64,000 nucleotides of DNA from Dermacoccus abyssi (GCF_034541975.1 NZ_JAVYJM010000001.1); one strand, 5' to 3'; shown: positions 1 through 9,054, counted from the stretch's first letter. A program made the numbers and translations. Notes: generated by a model from the letters alone, not told the origin.

Positions 1-1
1 G

Positions 2-262
2 CGGGTGCGCCTGCCGATTCCGTGCCGCGTCACGGAGGTGATCGACGAGCCGCACCGCCGCGGATTCGTCTACGCGACGCTGCCCGGTCACCCCGAGTGC
101 GGCGTCGAACGCTTTCTCGTCGAACGTCGCGGCGACGACGTGTGGGTCCACATCGACGCCCTCAGCCGGCCCGGCTGGCGCCTCACCCGCATCGGCGCCC
201 CCGTCATGCGGTGGGCGCAGCGCTGGATGACGCGCCGCTACCTGCGGGCTCTGGCCCGCTGA
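2..262 (+). CDS. DUF1990-family protein, 3' end only
   Basis: The reading frame is open from the window edge and ends at a TGA at 260-262, so the 5' part lies outside. The visible 85 or so residues show the C-terminal signature of DUF1990 proteins: a VIDEPHRRGF stretch, then YATLPGHPECGVERF, an SRPGWRL turn, and a basic end with RYLRAL. The family is common in actinobacteria and has no established biochemical role. A GTG at position 5 exists but is almost certainly internal. I recognise the family from the motif pattern only. Confidence 0.7.
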   Translation, partial: RVRLPIPCRVTEVIDEPHRRGFVYATLPGHPECGVERFLVERRGDDVWVHIDALSRPGWRLTRIGAPVMRWAQRWMTRRYLRALAR

Positions 263-274
263 AGCGACGGTCGA

Positions 275-541
275 TCAGTCGTCCAACCGGTGCGCGGCGG
301 CCAGCACCTCCGGCGCGAGCAAACGGCTCGCGCCGAGCACCTCCACGCCGACCAGGCGGCCGTTCGCGTCCACGTCCAACGCGACGTCGATACCCGGCTC
401 GCCGCCGAGGTCGACCGGGACGGTGCGCGTCACGCCGCCCGCTCCCGGGTCCGGGCCGAGCGCGACGTACGCCGCGTCGGCCTCGCCGTCGAACGTCAGC
501 CGCACCGCGTCAGCAGGCACCCCGCCGTCGGGCGCGTTCAC
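275..541 (-). CDS. DUF2283-like small protein
   Basis: An 88-residue protein with the sequence features of DUF2283: RLTFDGEADAAYVAL near the N-terminus and GIDVALDVDANGRLVGVEVL in the centre, a pattern of short beta strands. The start is a GTG at 541 that overlaps the stop codon of the upstream HAD gene (GTGA), so the two are probably translationally coupled. Function is unknown. The start is inferred from the overlap and from where family similarity begins; the frame continues upstream without a stop but only as a shadow of the HAD gene. Confidence 0.7.
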   Translation of the reverse strand: MNAPDGGVPADAVRLTFDGEADAAYVALGPDPGAGGVTRTVPVDLGGEPGIDVALDVDANGRLVGVEVLGASRLLAPEVLAAAHRLDD

Positions 542-1422
542 AAGAGCGAGCGCAGGACGTCGGCGGCGCCGTCGTTCTCGATCGGGCCGGTCACCTCGTC
601 CGCGGCGTCCTTCACCTCGTCGGGCGCCTGGCCCATCGCGACGCCGCGCGCAGCCCACTCGAGCATCTCGAGGTCGTTGCGCTGATCGCCCACGGCCACC
701 GTGTTCGACGGCTCGATGGAGAGCTTGCGGCGCACCAGCTCGAGCGCCGACGCCTTCGAGACGCCCTCGGGGTTGATGTCCATCCAGGCCGTGTACCCGA
801 CGGCGTAGTTGACGTGGTGCAGGCCGATGCGGTCGGCGAGCTCGAGGAAGTCCTCGCTCGTGCCCGACGGCGAGCGGAACGTCACGCGCGTCACGGGCTC
901 CGACATGAGCTCCTCCCACTCCACGACGGTCTGCTCGCCGTCGAGTTCCCCGTCGGGGAAGGGCGCGGTGACCTTGAACCCGTCCGGCCCCTCGACCGCG
1001 ATGACGGCGTCCTCCCACTGCCCGCGCAGCATCGACAGCGCCGGCGCGGGGTCGAACGTCACCCGGTCGACGATCGCGTAGCCCGCGTCGAGCGAGCTGT
1101 CGAGACGCAGGGTGATGGCGCCGTTCGAGCACACGACGTAGCCGTGGTCGAGGTCGAGCATGCGCAGGATCGGCGTCGTCGCGACAACGGCGCGCCCCGT
1201 CGACAGGACGACATGGTGGCCGGCGGCGACGGTGTCGCGCACGGCGTCGCGAGTCGCGTCGTGCATGGTGCCGTCGTACTGCAGGAGAGTGCCGTCGATG
1301 TCGAGGCAGACCATGAGCGGTGGCCATTCGTGCGAGCCGGCACCTGCGCCGGGTCGGACGCTGTTCGCGGCCGCAGCCTCGGGAATGACGGGCGTCGTGT
1401 CGTCGGACGGAGTCACACGCAC
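538..1422 (-). CDS. HAD-superfamily (Cof-type) phosphatase
   Basis: A 294-residue HAD hydrolase of the Cof/YidA subfamily. Motif I is DIDGTL at about residues 41-46, a threonine/serine motif II lies in VVLSTGRA, the conserved lysine is in GVSKASALELV, and motif IV is GDQRNDLEML near residue 245. Between them sits a C2-type cap. The family dephosphorylates sugar phosphates, FMN or similar small phosphates; the substrate cannot be read here. The first 36 residues before MVCLDIDGTL are low complexity, so the true start may be the ATG at about 1314. It overlaps the DUF2283 gene downstream by four bases. In many actinobacteria a HAD gene of this type lies near serS. Confidence 0.9.
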   Translation of the reverse strand: MRVTPSDDTTPVIPEAAAANSVRPGAGAGSHEWPPLMVCLDIDGTLLQYDGTMHDATRDAVRDTVAAGHHVVLSTGRAVVATTPILRMLDLDHGYVVCSNGAITLRLDSSLDAGYAIVDRVTFDPAPALSMLRGQWEDAVIAVEGPDGFKVTAPFPDGELDGEQTVVEWEELMSEPVTRVTFRSPSGTSEDFLELADRIGLHHVNYAVGYTAWMDINPEGVSKASALELVRRKLSIEPSNTVAVGDQRNDLEMLEWAARGVAMGQAPDEVKDAADEVTGPIENDGAADVLRSLL

Positions 1423-1500
1423 ACCCTACGCGTCGCGCCTTCCCGCGAAGGTCACGGCGCGAGCTGCACGGGCGGCAGGAGGAAGGACGAACAGACGCCC

Positions 1501-1532
1501 AGGGCCCCTTCCGATCGCTCGGAAGGGGCCCT
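1501..1532 (-). terminator. Intrinsic terminator hairpin
   Basis: Perfect 14-bp inverted repeat (1501-1514 against 1519-1532) with a four-base TCGC loop, 17 bp past the stop of the repeat membrane protein at 1549. It sits between two minus-strand units and most likely ends the upstream one. Confidence 0.75.
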
Positions 1533-1548
1533 CGTCAGGTAAGGCAGA

Positions 1549-3003
1549 TCAGTGGTTCTGGCCGAACCCGCCCTGCGGGGCCGAGCCGTACTGCTGGCCG
1601 TTGCCCTGGCCGAACTGCTGCTGGCCCTGCTGGTAGCCACAGTTCCACTGCTGGCCGCCGTTCGTCGCCGAGGCGCTCGAGCCCTTGCGGCTCTGCAGGA
1701 ACGCGACGACACCGACCGCGAGCGCCGCGAGCCCCGCGAGGAGCGTCAACCACACGCCGGCGCCGATCGTCGCCGAGTAACCGGATGCGGCGCCACCGTC
1801 ACCGACGGCACTGGCCGTGCTCGGGAACTGCAGGATGCCGATGATGAGCAGCACGACGCCGAGGGCGGCCGTGACGATGCCCGTCACCTTCGCGTTGAGC
1901 TTGCCCAGAGCGGCGAGCACGCCGGCCACGGCGAGACCGATGGCGAGGATGAGGACGAAGATGCCGCCCGTGTTGCTCGACTCACCGAGCGTCGGGTTGG
2001 CCGAGTTGCTGTTGCCGCCGATGCCGTTGAGCGCGACGGTCTCACTGCCCGACTTGAACGTCACCCACGCGACGAACGGAGCGATGAGTGCCAGGAGGGC
2101 TGGCAGGAACGGGCCGAACTTCGCCACGGGGGACGCGCTCGAGGTCTTCGTCGGCTGGGCCGACTGCGACTGACCGTACGCGGCCGACGTGTACTGGCCC
2201 TGCTGGCCGCCGTGCGCCGGGGTCGTGTGCTGGCCCGAGCCGTACGTCTGGCCGCCCTGGGGCGACGAGCTGTACTGACCGGGCTGAGCGTAGCCACCCT
2301 GCGGAGCGGAGTTGTACTGCCCACCCTGCGGCGCCGAACCGTACTGCTGGCCGCCCTGGGGCGAGGAGTTGTACTGACCCGGCTGCGCATGACCACCCTG
2401 CGGCGCGGAGCCGTACTGCTGGCCTCCCTGGGGCGACGAGTTGTACTGACCCGGCTGCGCATGACCACCCTGCGGCGCGGAGCCGTACTGCTGGCCTCCC
2501 TGGGGCGACGAGTTGTACTGACCCGGCTGCGCATGACCACCCTGCGGCGCGGAGCCGTACTGCTGGCCTCCCTGGGGCGACGAGTTGTACTGCTGACCCG
2601 CGCCGTACTGACCCTGCGGAGCGGAGTTGTACTGCCCACCCTGCGGCGCCGAACCGTACTGCTGACCCGCACCGTACTGACCCTGCTGGCCGGCAGCACC
2701 CGGGTAACCCTGCGCGTAGGGAGCCGACTGCTGCTGGGCGATGGGCGCGCTCGGGTAGGCCTGCGAATGCGCGGACGACGCCTGCGTCGGCGACTCCGTA
2801 CGCGCGGGGGACTGCCCCGGCTGAGCTGCAGCCTGCGGCTGGTCACGGTAGGCCACCTGCGTGGCATCGTTCTCGAACCGCTGGGTGTGGTCGTGCACCG
2901 GGTTCGGCTCAGCCGCCGGCGTCGAACCGCCCGCGATGCGGGTCTCTGCCTCGGAGTCGCCGCCGCCCCAGGTGGAGGCGGGCTTCTCGTTGTTGTCGCT
3001 CAT
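1549..3003 (-). CDS. Gln/Gly-rich repeat protein with C-terminal membrane domain
   Basis: A 484-residue protein in two parts. Residues 1-60 are acidic and hydrophilic, then about 60-275 is a low-complexity tract of Q, G, S, P and Y with in-frame 24-residue repeats built on GSAPQGGHAQPGQYN and SSPQGGQQ; at DNA level these are near-identical 72-bp units around 2340-2600. The C-terminal part carries four predicted membrane helices (FLPALLALIAPFVAWVTF, GIFVLILAIGLAVAGVLAAL, a third around TAALGVVLLIIGILQF, and WLTLLAGLAALAVGVVAFL) and ends in another QGGFGQNH tail. Such architectures are frequent in actinobacterial cell-envelope proteins of unknown role. It is a monocistronic unit with a strong terminator after it. 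Confidence 0.8.
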   Translation of the reverse strand: MSDNNEKPASTWGGGDSEAETRIAGGSTPAAEPNPVHDHTQRFENDATQVAYRDQPQAAAQPGQSPARTESPTQASSAHSQAYPSAPIAQQQSAPYAQGYPGAAGQQGQYGAGQQYGSAPQGGQYNSAPQGQYGAGQQYNSSPQGGQQYGSAPQGGHAQPGQYNSSPQGGQQYGSAPQGGHAQPGQYNSSPQGGQQYGSAPQGGHAQPGQYNSSPQGGQQYGSAPQGGQYNSAPQGGYAQPGQYSSSPQGGQTYGSGQHTTPAHGGQQGQYTSAAYGQSQSAQPTKTSSASPVAKFGPFLPALLALIAPFVAWVTFKSGSETVALNGIGGNSNSANPTLGESSNTGGIFVLILAIGLAVAGVLAALGKLNAKVTGIVTAALGVVLLIIGILQFPSTASAVGDGGAASGYSATIGAGVWLTLLAGLAALAVGVVAFLQSRKGSSASATNGGQQWNCGYQQGQQQFGQGNGQQYGSAPQGGFGQNH

Positions 3004-3063
3004 GCGACCCTCCCGTGTCGAGATGCTGAAGTGTGATCTGCGCCCAAATCTACCGGGGAGCCC

Positions 3064-4272
3064 TCACGCCTGCAGCTTGAAGGCCTCCTTGTAGCTCAGG
3101 CGCCCACCCGTCTGCATGACGCTGCGGCTGTAGAGGCGCGTCGCGACCCGAGTGATGGCGATCGCAGCGACACCCGCGATGACGAGCGCGACGAGCGCCT
3201 CCCACCAGGCTGCATCGCCGGTGATGACGCGCGCGGGCATCGCCACCGTCGAGACGACCGGCACGAACGAGGCCACCTTGAGGGCCGTTCCGGTGAGCAT
3301 CATGCCGAGCATGAGCACGACGACGACGAGCATTGTCACCGGCTGGGCGGTCGTTTGGACGTCCTCGCTGCGTGACGCGAGCGCGCCGGCCACCGCGAAC
3401 ATGCAGGCGACGACGAGGAAGCCCGCGAGGAAGAACACGACGAACCACCCCGAGGCACTCGCCACGGTGCCGATGAGCGTGCTCCACCGTGTCTGCGACA
3501 GCCCGATGAGCGCTACGCCGACGAGCAGCGTCACCTGGGCCAACGCGAGGACGGCGTTGCCGATGACCTTACCGGCGAGCAGGTGCTTGAGCGGCACCGC
3601 GCTGGCCAGGATTTCGACGATGCGGGACTGCTTCTCCTCGACGACGCTCTGCGCGATCGGCATGCCGAAGATGAAGGCGACGAAGTAGAACAGGAACGCG
3701 AAGACGAAGGTGACGAGCTTGCCCAGCCCGGCGTTGACGGATCCGGGGTCGAGCCGTTCGTCCGTCACGTTCGCTCCGCTCGAGAGCTCGGCGAGATCGA
3801 TGCCCTGAGCCTTCGCGTTCGCGGCGAGCGTCTGCTCCGCGGCGGCGCTCGTGACGAACTTCTTCACGTCGGCGTCGACGTCCTTGTCACCGACGAGCGT
3901 CCAGCCGCCGGAGGTGGGCAGGAGCGCCAGATCGGCGCGACCGCTCCTGACCGCGTCGCGGGCGTCGGCGGGCGACGACGCGGAGACGCTCGTGTACTCG
4001 ACCTTGTCGTGGTCGGCCTTCGCCGCCTTCTCGGCGGCGTCGACGAGGGAGCTTCCCGAGAGCCCGGCCGCGTTCTTCTGCGTCACGACGGCGATGGACG
4101 ACGTAGGCGTCTTGCCCGAGAGCCAGATCTGGACGCCGAACGTGCCTGCGACGAGCAGGAGCGTCACGACGAGCGACATGAGGAAGTTCTTGTCCCGCGC
4201 CTTCACGGAAAGTTCGCGCAGGGCGACGATCTGCCAGGCGGGGCGGGTCTGGGTTTCTGCGGCGGCGTTCAT
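3064..4272 (-). CDS. ABC exporter permease, NatB/ABC-2 type
   Basis: A 402-residue membrane protein. A first helix near residues 33-52 (MSLVVTLLLVAGTFGVQIWL) is followed by a large extracellular domain to about residue 180, then five or six further helices starting at VTFVFAFLFYFVAFIFGMPIAQSVVEEKQSRIVEIL. The EEKQSRIVEILASAVP motif after the second helix is typical of NatB and related ABC-2 permeases. It follows the ATPase gene with a 3-base gap and is presumably its partner in exporting ions, lipids or drugs. A two-component system lies immediately upstream on the same strand and is the natural candidate regulator. Confidence 0.88.
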   Translation of the reverse strand: MNAAAETQTRPAWQIVALRELSVKARDKNFLMSLVVTLLLVAGTFGVQIWLSGKTPTSSIAVVTQKNAAGLSGSSLVDAAEKAAKADHDKVEYTSVSASSPADARDAVRSGRADLALLPTSGGWTLVGDKDVDADVKKFVTSAAAEQTLAANAKAQGIDLAELSSGANVTDERLDPGSVNAGLGKLVTFVFAFLFYFVAFIFGMPIAQSVVEEKQSRIVEILASAVPLKHLLAGKVIGNAVLALAQVTLLVGVALIGLSQTRWSTLIGTVASASGWFVVFFLAGFLVVACMFAVAGALASRSEDVQTTAQPVTMLVVVVLMLGMMLTGTALKVASFVPVVSTVAMPARVITGDAAWWEALVALVIAGVAAIAITRVATRLYSRSVMQTGGRLSYKEAFKLQA

Positions 4273-4275
4273 TCC

Positions 4276-5172
4276 TCAGGCCACCTCTCGGTAGATGTCG
4301 GCGAGTTGGGGCACGATCTCGTGGAACTCGCGCACGCGGCCGCGCTCCATGGCGCTGCGCAGGAGCTCGTCGGCGGCTGCGTCGCCGTTCGTGTGCGGCA
4401 GTTCGAGCAGGGCAACCGGGCCGTCGACGTCGGCGACGAAGATGCCGAGCGAGCCGGCGACATCGCGCACCCACCCGGCGTCGGCGTCGAGGACGAGGCG
4501 GTGGCGAACGCGACCGCGGCGGCGCAGATCCTGCGCGCGCCCTTCGGCCACGACCTCGCCGCGCGCGAGGATGACGAGCCCGTCGCACAACCGCTCGACG
4601 AGGTCGAGCTGGTGGCTGCTGAACAGCACCGGCACGCCACGCGCCGTGTACTCGCGCAGGAGATCGGCCATCGCGTCGACGGCCTGCGGGTCGAGGCCGC
4701 TGAACGGCTCGTCGAGGATGAGCGCGGACGGTTCCGCGATGACGGCGGCCGCGATCTGCACGCGCTGCTGGTTGCCCAGCGAGAGCGATTCGAGCTTGTC
4801 CTTCGAACGGTCGGCGAGACCGAAGCGCTCGAGGAGGTCGAGGCCGCGCGTGCGCGCCGCCGAAGCCGTCACGCCGCGCAGCTGAGCGAGGTAGACGAGC
4901 TGGTCGATGAGCGGCTGCTTGGGGTAGAGGCCGCGCTCCTCCGGCATGTAGCCGATGGCCCGACGCTCAGCCGACGTGATGGGCCGGCCCTCCCACAGCA
5001 CGTCGCCCGCGCTCGGCTCGAGCACGCCCATGATCATGCGCATCGTCGTCGTCTTGCCGGCGCCGTTACCGCCGACGAAGCCGGTCATCCGGCCGTCCGG
5101 CACGCTGAACGACACGTCGCGCACGGCGACCTTGTCGCCGAACGTGCGGCTCAGCCCTTTCGCTTCGAACAT
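4276..5172 (-). CDS. ABC exporter ATP-binding protein, NatA type
   Basis: A 298-residue cytoplasmic ATPase. Walker A is GGNGAGKTT, the signature motif is SLGNQQRVQ (a Q variant of LSGGQ), Walker B is ALILDEPFSGLD and the H-loop is LFSSHQ. The C-terminal 80 residues form the extension usual in drug/sodium exporters. I choose the ATG at 5172 because GAGAGG lies about 10 bases upstream and the family begins with MFEAKGLSR; the frame is open further upstream. It pairs with the permease that follows after 3 bases. Confidence 0.9.
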   Translation of the reverse strand: MFEAKGLSRTFGDKVAVRDVSFSVPDGRMTGFVGGNGAGKTTTMRMIMGVLEPSAGDVLWEGRPITSAERRAIGYMPEERGLYPKQPLIDQLVYLAQLRGVTASAARTRGLDLLERFGLADRSKDKLESLSLGNQQRVQIAAAVIAEPSALILDEPFSGLDPQAVDAMADLLREYTARGVPVLFSSHQLDLVERLCDGLVILARGEVVAEGRAQDLRRRGRVRHRLVLDADAGWVRDVAGSLGIFVADVDGPVALLELPHTNGDAAADELLRSAMERGRVREFHEIVPQLADIYREVA

Positions 5173-5261
5173 CGTCCGTTCCTCTCGGTTTCCCCTTCGG
5201 GAGGTACGGGAACCATCCTGGCGAAACGGCGGGGTTCTCACCTCCGCCGGGAGGATGAACT

Positions 5262-5933
5262 TCAGGTGCCGGGCTGCTCCCCCACGCGCACGAGGCCGGT
5301 TTCGTAGGCGGCGACGGCGGCCTGCACGCGATCGCGCAGGTCGAGCTTCATGAGGACGTTCGACACGTGCGTCTTGACGGTGGCCTCACCGACGAAGAGT
5401 TCGTCGGCGATCTCCGCGTTCGAGCGCCCGCGCCCGAGCAGCGCGAGAACGTCGCGTTCGCGCGGGGTGAGCGCGGCGAGGCGGGCATCCGCTTCGGGTG
5501 CGGCCTGCTGCGCGGTACGTCGTTCGATGACGCGGCGCGTCACCTCGGGGGCGAGCAGCGCGTGACCGTGACCGACGGTGCGCACCGCCTCGGCGAGTTC
5601 GTCGGCCTCGGCGTTCTTGAGCAGGAAGCCGCTCGCGCCGGCGTCGAGGGCGCTGAAGAGGTAGTCGTCGCGGTCGAACGTCGTGAGGATGACGACACGG
5701 CCCAGGCCTTCCTCGACGAAGCGGCGGGTGGCCTCGATGCCGTCCATGACGGGCATCTGTACATCCATGAGCGTGACGTCGGGGTGCAGCTCGCGCGCGA
5801 CCGCGAGCGCCTCCTCACCGTTCGCGGCGGTGGCGACGACGTCGAGGTCGTCCTCCACCGACAGGATGAGGGAGAACCCGCCGCTCACCATCCGCTGGTC
5901 GTCGACGATGAGGACCCTGAGCGATTCGGTCAC
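5262..5933 (-). CDS. NarL/LuxR-type response regulator
   Basis: A 223-residue response regulator. The receiver domain (about 6-122) has the acidic pair DD at 11-12, the phospho-acceptor Asp57 in VTLMDVQMP, and the conserved T/K positions in LTTFDRDD and FLLKNAE. The C-terminal domain (about 155-218) is a LuxR-type helix-turn-helix: LTPRERDVLALLGRGRSNAEIA and VKTHVSNVLMKL. It is co-transcribed with the histidine kinase, whose stop overlaps its start (ATGA at 5930-5933), and lies just upstream of the ABC exporter, so control of that exporter is a reasonable inference. Confidence 0.92.
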   Translation of the reverse strand: MTESLRVLIVDDQRMVSGGFSLILSVEDDLDVVATAANGEEALAVARELHPDVTLMDVQMPVMDGIEATRRFVEEGLGRVVILTTFDRDDYLFSALDAGASGFLLKNAEADELAEAVRTVGHGHALLAPEVTRRVIERRTAQQAAPEADARLAALTPRERDVLALLGRGRSNAEIADELFVGEATVKTHVSNVLMKLDLRDRVQAAVAAYETGLVRVGEQPGT

Positions 5934-7276
5934 GGCGTCTCCTTGTTCCTGGTCGAGGCGGCGAGAGGCAGGCGCACGCGCACACGGTATCCACCGGTGA
6001 GGCGTGGCCCGATCTCGGCCGAGCCGTGGTGGGCGCGCACCCGTTCACGCATGCCGAGCAGGCCCAGCCCGCTGCCGGACGTACCCGCGCGGGGGCGGCC
6101 ATCGTCGAGCACCTCGACCTCGACGTAGCGGCCGTTGCCCTCGCCACCCGCGCGCAGCGTGACGGTGGCTGCCGTGGCCGTCGAGTGACGCTGGACGTTG
6201 GCGAGCGCCTCCTGCACGGTGCGGTAGATGCTGTGCCCGACGTTGGCGGGCACGTCGACGTCGACGAGGTCGTCGAGGCGCACGTCGAAGGCGGGGGTGC
6301 GTACGCCCGCCACGAGGGCGGCGACGTCGTTCAGGCCCGGTTCGGGTGCGCGTGCGGCGCCGTTCGTGGGCTCGCCCGAGCCGTTCGCAGTGTGTTGTCC
6401 GTCGGCGCGCAGAGTGCCGAGCAGGGCGCGCATCTGCGTGACGGCCTCACGCGACGAGGCCTCGACGTTGCTCAGCGAGTCCGTCGCGCGCTCAGGGTCT
6501 TTCACCATCACCTTGCGGGCCGCTGCGGCCTGGATGCCGATGGCCGCTACGTGGTGGGCGACGACGTCGTGCAGTTCGCGTGCGATGCGCAGCCGCTCCT
6601 CGACGACGGCCTGCTCGGTGAGTTGGCCGGCCTGACGGGTGATCGTCTGGGCCTGCTGGTGGGCGAACGCGCGGGCACGGGCGCCACGCCACGAGTTCGC
6701 CCCGGCCCCGACCGCCGTCGCGAAGTAGAGCACGTTGATCATCAGCCCCTGCAGGACGGCTGCGGCCGTCGCGCCGAACCACGGGTCGCGCGACTTGGCG
6801 GGCTGGGCGTTGTAGGAGTCGAGGAGGTCATCGTTCATCGCCGCCACGGACCACTGCACGCTCAGCCAGCCGAACATGAACAGCACGAGGCCCGCTGCCG
6901 CGAGGGTGACCAGCTTGCGGTCGGGCGCCCAGGCGAGCGCGGTGAAGATGGCGAAGAAGTACACGCCCTGCATGGCGATGGACGACATCACCGGCACCTG
7001 CGTCAGCCCCATGACGAACATGTGCGCGGCCGTGACGAGCATGACGGTGACGGGGAAACGTCGGCGCAGCACGAGCGGGCCGGCTCCGATGGCGGCGCTC
7101 AGATACAGCGCCCAACGCGGCCACAGGGAATCGGCCGAGAAGCCGAGTGCGCGCCACACCTCGAGACCCAGCAGCGCGCCGAGGAAGAACAGGATGGCGA
7201 TGAGAACATCTCGCCTCAGCCAGGCGTCAGGTCGCCTGCGCACCCATTCGTCGTCGAGGCCGAAGAACTGTTTCAC
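5930..7276 (-). CDS. Two-component sensor histidine kinase (HisKA_3, NarX/DesK type)
   Basis: A 448-residue membrane kinase. Residues 24-190 hold about five transmembrane helices with no large extracellular sensor, suggesting intramembrane or cell-envelope sensing. The HisKA_3 motif EERLRIARELHDVVAHHV places the phospho-acceptor at His236. The ATPase domain follows after about residue 340, with an N-box (TVQEALANVQRHS) and G-box (GSGLGLLGMRERV). It overlaps the response regulator by four bases and heads the unit that faces the NatAB-like exporter. Confidence 0.92.
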   Translation of the reverse strand: MKQFFGLDDEWVRRRPDAWLRRDVLIAILFFLGALLGLEVWRALGFSADSLWPRWALYLSAAIGAGPLVLRRRFPVTVMLVTAAHMFVMGLTQVPVMSSIAMQGVYFFAIFTALAWAPDRKLVTLAAAGLVLFMFGWLSVQWSVAAMNDDLLDSYNAQPAKSRDPWFGATAAAVLQGLMINVLYFATAVGAGANSWRGARARAFAHQQAQTITRQAGQLTEQAVVEERLRIARELHDVVAHHVAAIGIQAAAARKVMVKDPERATDSLSNVEASSREAVTQMRALLGTLRADGQHTANGSGEPTNGAARAPEPGLNDVAALVAGVRTPAFDVRLDDLVDVDVPANVGHSIYRTVQEALANVQRHSTATAATVTLRAGGEGNGRYVEVEVLDDGRPRAGTSGSGLGLLGMRERVRAHHGSAEIGPRLTGGYRVRVRLPLAASTRNKETP

Positions 7277-7534
7277 CCGACCGAGGGTAGAGCGCAGTCG
7301 CCGGGCGCACCTCCCTCAAGCGGCGGAGATGCTCGCACGGGGCTAGGCCACCCCTGAGGTCGGGTGACAGACGACGTACCTCCTGATTGGCTGAGTGGGT
7401 GTCCTACTCGCGGCGGCGCCTGAGCGTAAGCCGCACGCGGGCAGACAATTTCGGCAATCATGGCCGGGGCGGCACTCCCACGTGTGGGCCGGCCGTCCAC
7501 TGCCTTGCACGAGACTCGATGTGGAGGAACTGAC

Positions 7535-7717
7535 ATGACGGTAGCGACTGACGCTGTCTTCGAGATGCCGGACGACGGCGACAACGAGGGCAGGCGCCCG
7601 AGCGAGCGCGACGAGCGCAACATCACAGACCCGGAGGCGGGCGGCGAAGCAGACCGCGTCGACGAGGACAACGTGCCCCAGTCCGGCCTCGACAAGGACC
7701 GCCTCCAGGGCGAGTGA
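7535..7717 (+). CDS. Small acidic hypothetical protein
   Basis: A 60-residue, strongly acidic and presumably disordered protein. The ATG at 7535 is preceded by GGAGG (about 7523-7527), a good ribosome site that supports it as a real gene. The end reads DEDNVPQSGLDKDRLQGE. I do not recognise a family. It is the first of three short plus-strand genes (7535, 7763, 8227) of similar acidic character. Confidence 0.5.
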   Translation: MTVATDAVFEMPDDGDNEGRRPSERDERNITDPEAGGEADRVDEDNVPQSGLDKDRLQGE

Positions 7718-7762
7718 CGGCACCAGCCCACCCCGCCGGAACACACGAAAGGGACATCACCC

Positions 7763-8017
7763 ATGAGCCACACCCCCGAAGAACTCGAAGCTGCGCGCGA
7801 GGCCGCCCAGGCCGCCGTCGACACCGCGACGTCGTGGGACTACAGCGCCGGCGACGCCAAGATCGACAGCAAGCTGCGGGAGGGCCTCGATGCAGCGGGC
7901 GTCACCATCGACGATGACGAGTTCGAGCGCATCGTCCGCGAGATCGACGCGCTCACCGGTGACGAGGACGCGGGCACGCCCCAGGTGAGCGCCGCTCGCC
8001 CGACGACCGGCGCCTGA
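7763..8017 (+). CDS. Small acidic hypothetical protein
   Basis: An 84-residue protein, largely helical in appearance (SHTPEELEAAREAAQAAVDTA), with acidic patches such as GVTIDDDEFERIVREIDALT. The ATG at 7763 has GAAAGGGA just upstream. No family is recognised. It follows the 60-residue gene by 45 bases and may share its transcript. Confidence 0.55.
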   Translation: MSHTPEELEAAREAAQAAVDTATSWDYSAGDAKIDSKLREGLDAAGVTIDDDEFERIVREIDALTGDEDAGTPQVSAARPTTGA

Positions 8018-8226
8018 GCGCTCCCCGATCGGGCGGCCGCCGGCTGCGCGGGCGCGCTTGCGAGACATCGCGACGAAGCGTCGCAAGTGCGCCCCTGCAG
8101 CGTCCTCGTGACGCGCTCACCGGCGGCCGCCCGACTGCCTGCCCTTGATGTGCCCGCGCCGGCCGGGCACGGGCACGCCAAAAACCACGCACACCAGAAG
8201 AATGCGCACCGAACAAGGGAGATCCC

Positions 8227-8385
8227 ATGGGTATCGACAAGCTCACCGACGCGTTCTCGAACGACGAGGACCACGACGAGGGCGGCGAAGACGCCCGCAA
8301 CGAGGCTCGCGCGATCGACGAGGGCTCGCCCGAGCGCGAGATCGTCAGCGACGACCCCGGCACGCCCACCGAAACCACCGGCTGA
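8227..8385 (+). CDS. Small acidic hypothetical protein
   Basis: A 52-residue protein starting MGIDKLTDAFSN and continuing as an acidic, low-complexity chain with a proline/threonine end. An AAGGGA ribosome site lies 7 bases before the ATG. The length and acidity resemble stress-induced small actinobacterial proteins, but no specific family can be named. Confidence 0.5.
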   Translation: MGIDKLTDAFSNDEDHDEGGEDARNEARAIDEGSPEREIVSDDPGTPTETTG

Positions 8386-8394
8386 CGGCGCGGC

Positions 8395-9054
8395 CTAGCT
8401 CGACGCGAGCGACACGACGAGGTTGAGCGTCGTCGCGACGACGCCGACGCCCAACACGTAGCTCAACAGCGTGTGGGCGAGCACGAGGCGGCGCATCTGG
8501 CGGTTCTTCAGCGTGGTGTCGGAGATCTGGTACGTCATGCCGAGGTCGAAGGCTACGTAGGCGAAGTCGTAGTAATCGGGCTCGCCACCCTCGAAGTCGA
8601 TGCCTCGCGCGCCCGGCTCGTCGCCGTAGTACAGGCGCGCGTAGCGGGTCATGTACGTGAGGTGCACGAGGAACCACGACGCGACGACACTGCCCGCGCC
8701 GAGCAGCGCTTCCGGGGTGCCCGAACTCTTGTGCTGCCCCGCCGCGAGCAACAGGCCCACCCCGGCGAGGCTCGCCACGGTTCCACCGATGACGGTCGCC
8801 TCGGACAGCGCCACGCTCGGATCTTCCTCGCGCGCGTGCTCGGCGGCCTCGTGCTCGTTCATGGGTCGAACGGTGAGCCACGTCCACAGCCCGTAGATCG
8901 TGGTCGCCGCTGTCCAACCCGCTATGACGTGGAAGGCCAGGCTGCGCTCGAGGTACGTCATCGAGGCCAGGGCGACGAGGGCACCCAGTGCCATGCATGC
9001 GGCAAGTCGGACGCCGATGCGCTGCGTCAGCGCGCGACGATTGTCTGAAGCCAT
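8395..9054 (-). CDS. DUF1345 membrane protein
   Basis: A 219-residue integral membrane protein with about five helices, including LAACMALGALVALASM, FHVIAGWTAATTIYGLWTWL, and the closing VLAHTLLSYVLGVGVVATTLNLVV. The segment YDFAYVAFDLGMTYQISDTTLKNRQMRR is the hallmark of DUF1345 proteins. The function is unknown. It is convergent with the 52-residue gene, whose stop lies only 9 bases away. Confidence 0.88.
   Translation of the reverse strand: MASDNRRALTQRIGVRLAACMALGALVALASMTYLERSLAFHVIAGWTAATTIYGLWTWLTVRPMNEHEAAEHAREEDPSVALSEATVIGGTVASLAGVGLLLAAGQHKSSGTPEALLGAGSVVASWFLVHLTYMTRYARLYYGDEPGARGIDFEGGEPDYYDFAYVAFDLGMTYQISDTTLKNRQMRRLVLAHTLLSYVLGVGVVATTLNLVVSLASS

Noticed and set aside
22..1542. 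Long plus-strand frame opposite the HAD gene
   Set aside because: Arginine/proline-rich shadow translation of a high-GC region; the minus-strand HAD and DUF2283 genes have clear motifs.
2300..2640. Regular direct repeats resembling a CRISPR array
   Set aside because: The 72-bp units are in frame and encode the Q/G/S/P-rich tract; there are no variable spacers.
1552..3036. 494-codon plus-strand frame opposite the repeat protein
   Set aside because: Open only because of the repetitive high-GC codons on the other strand; no motif and leucine/arginine-rich composition.
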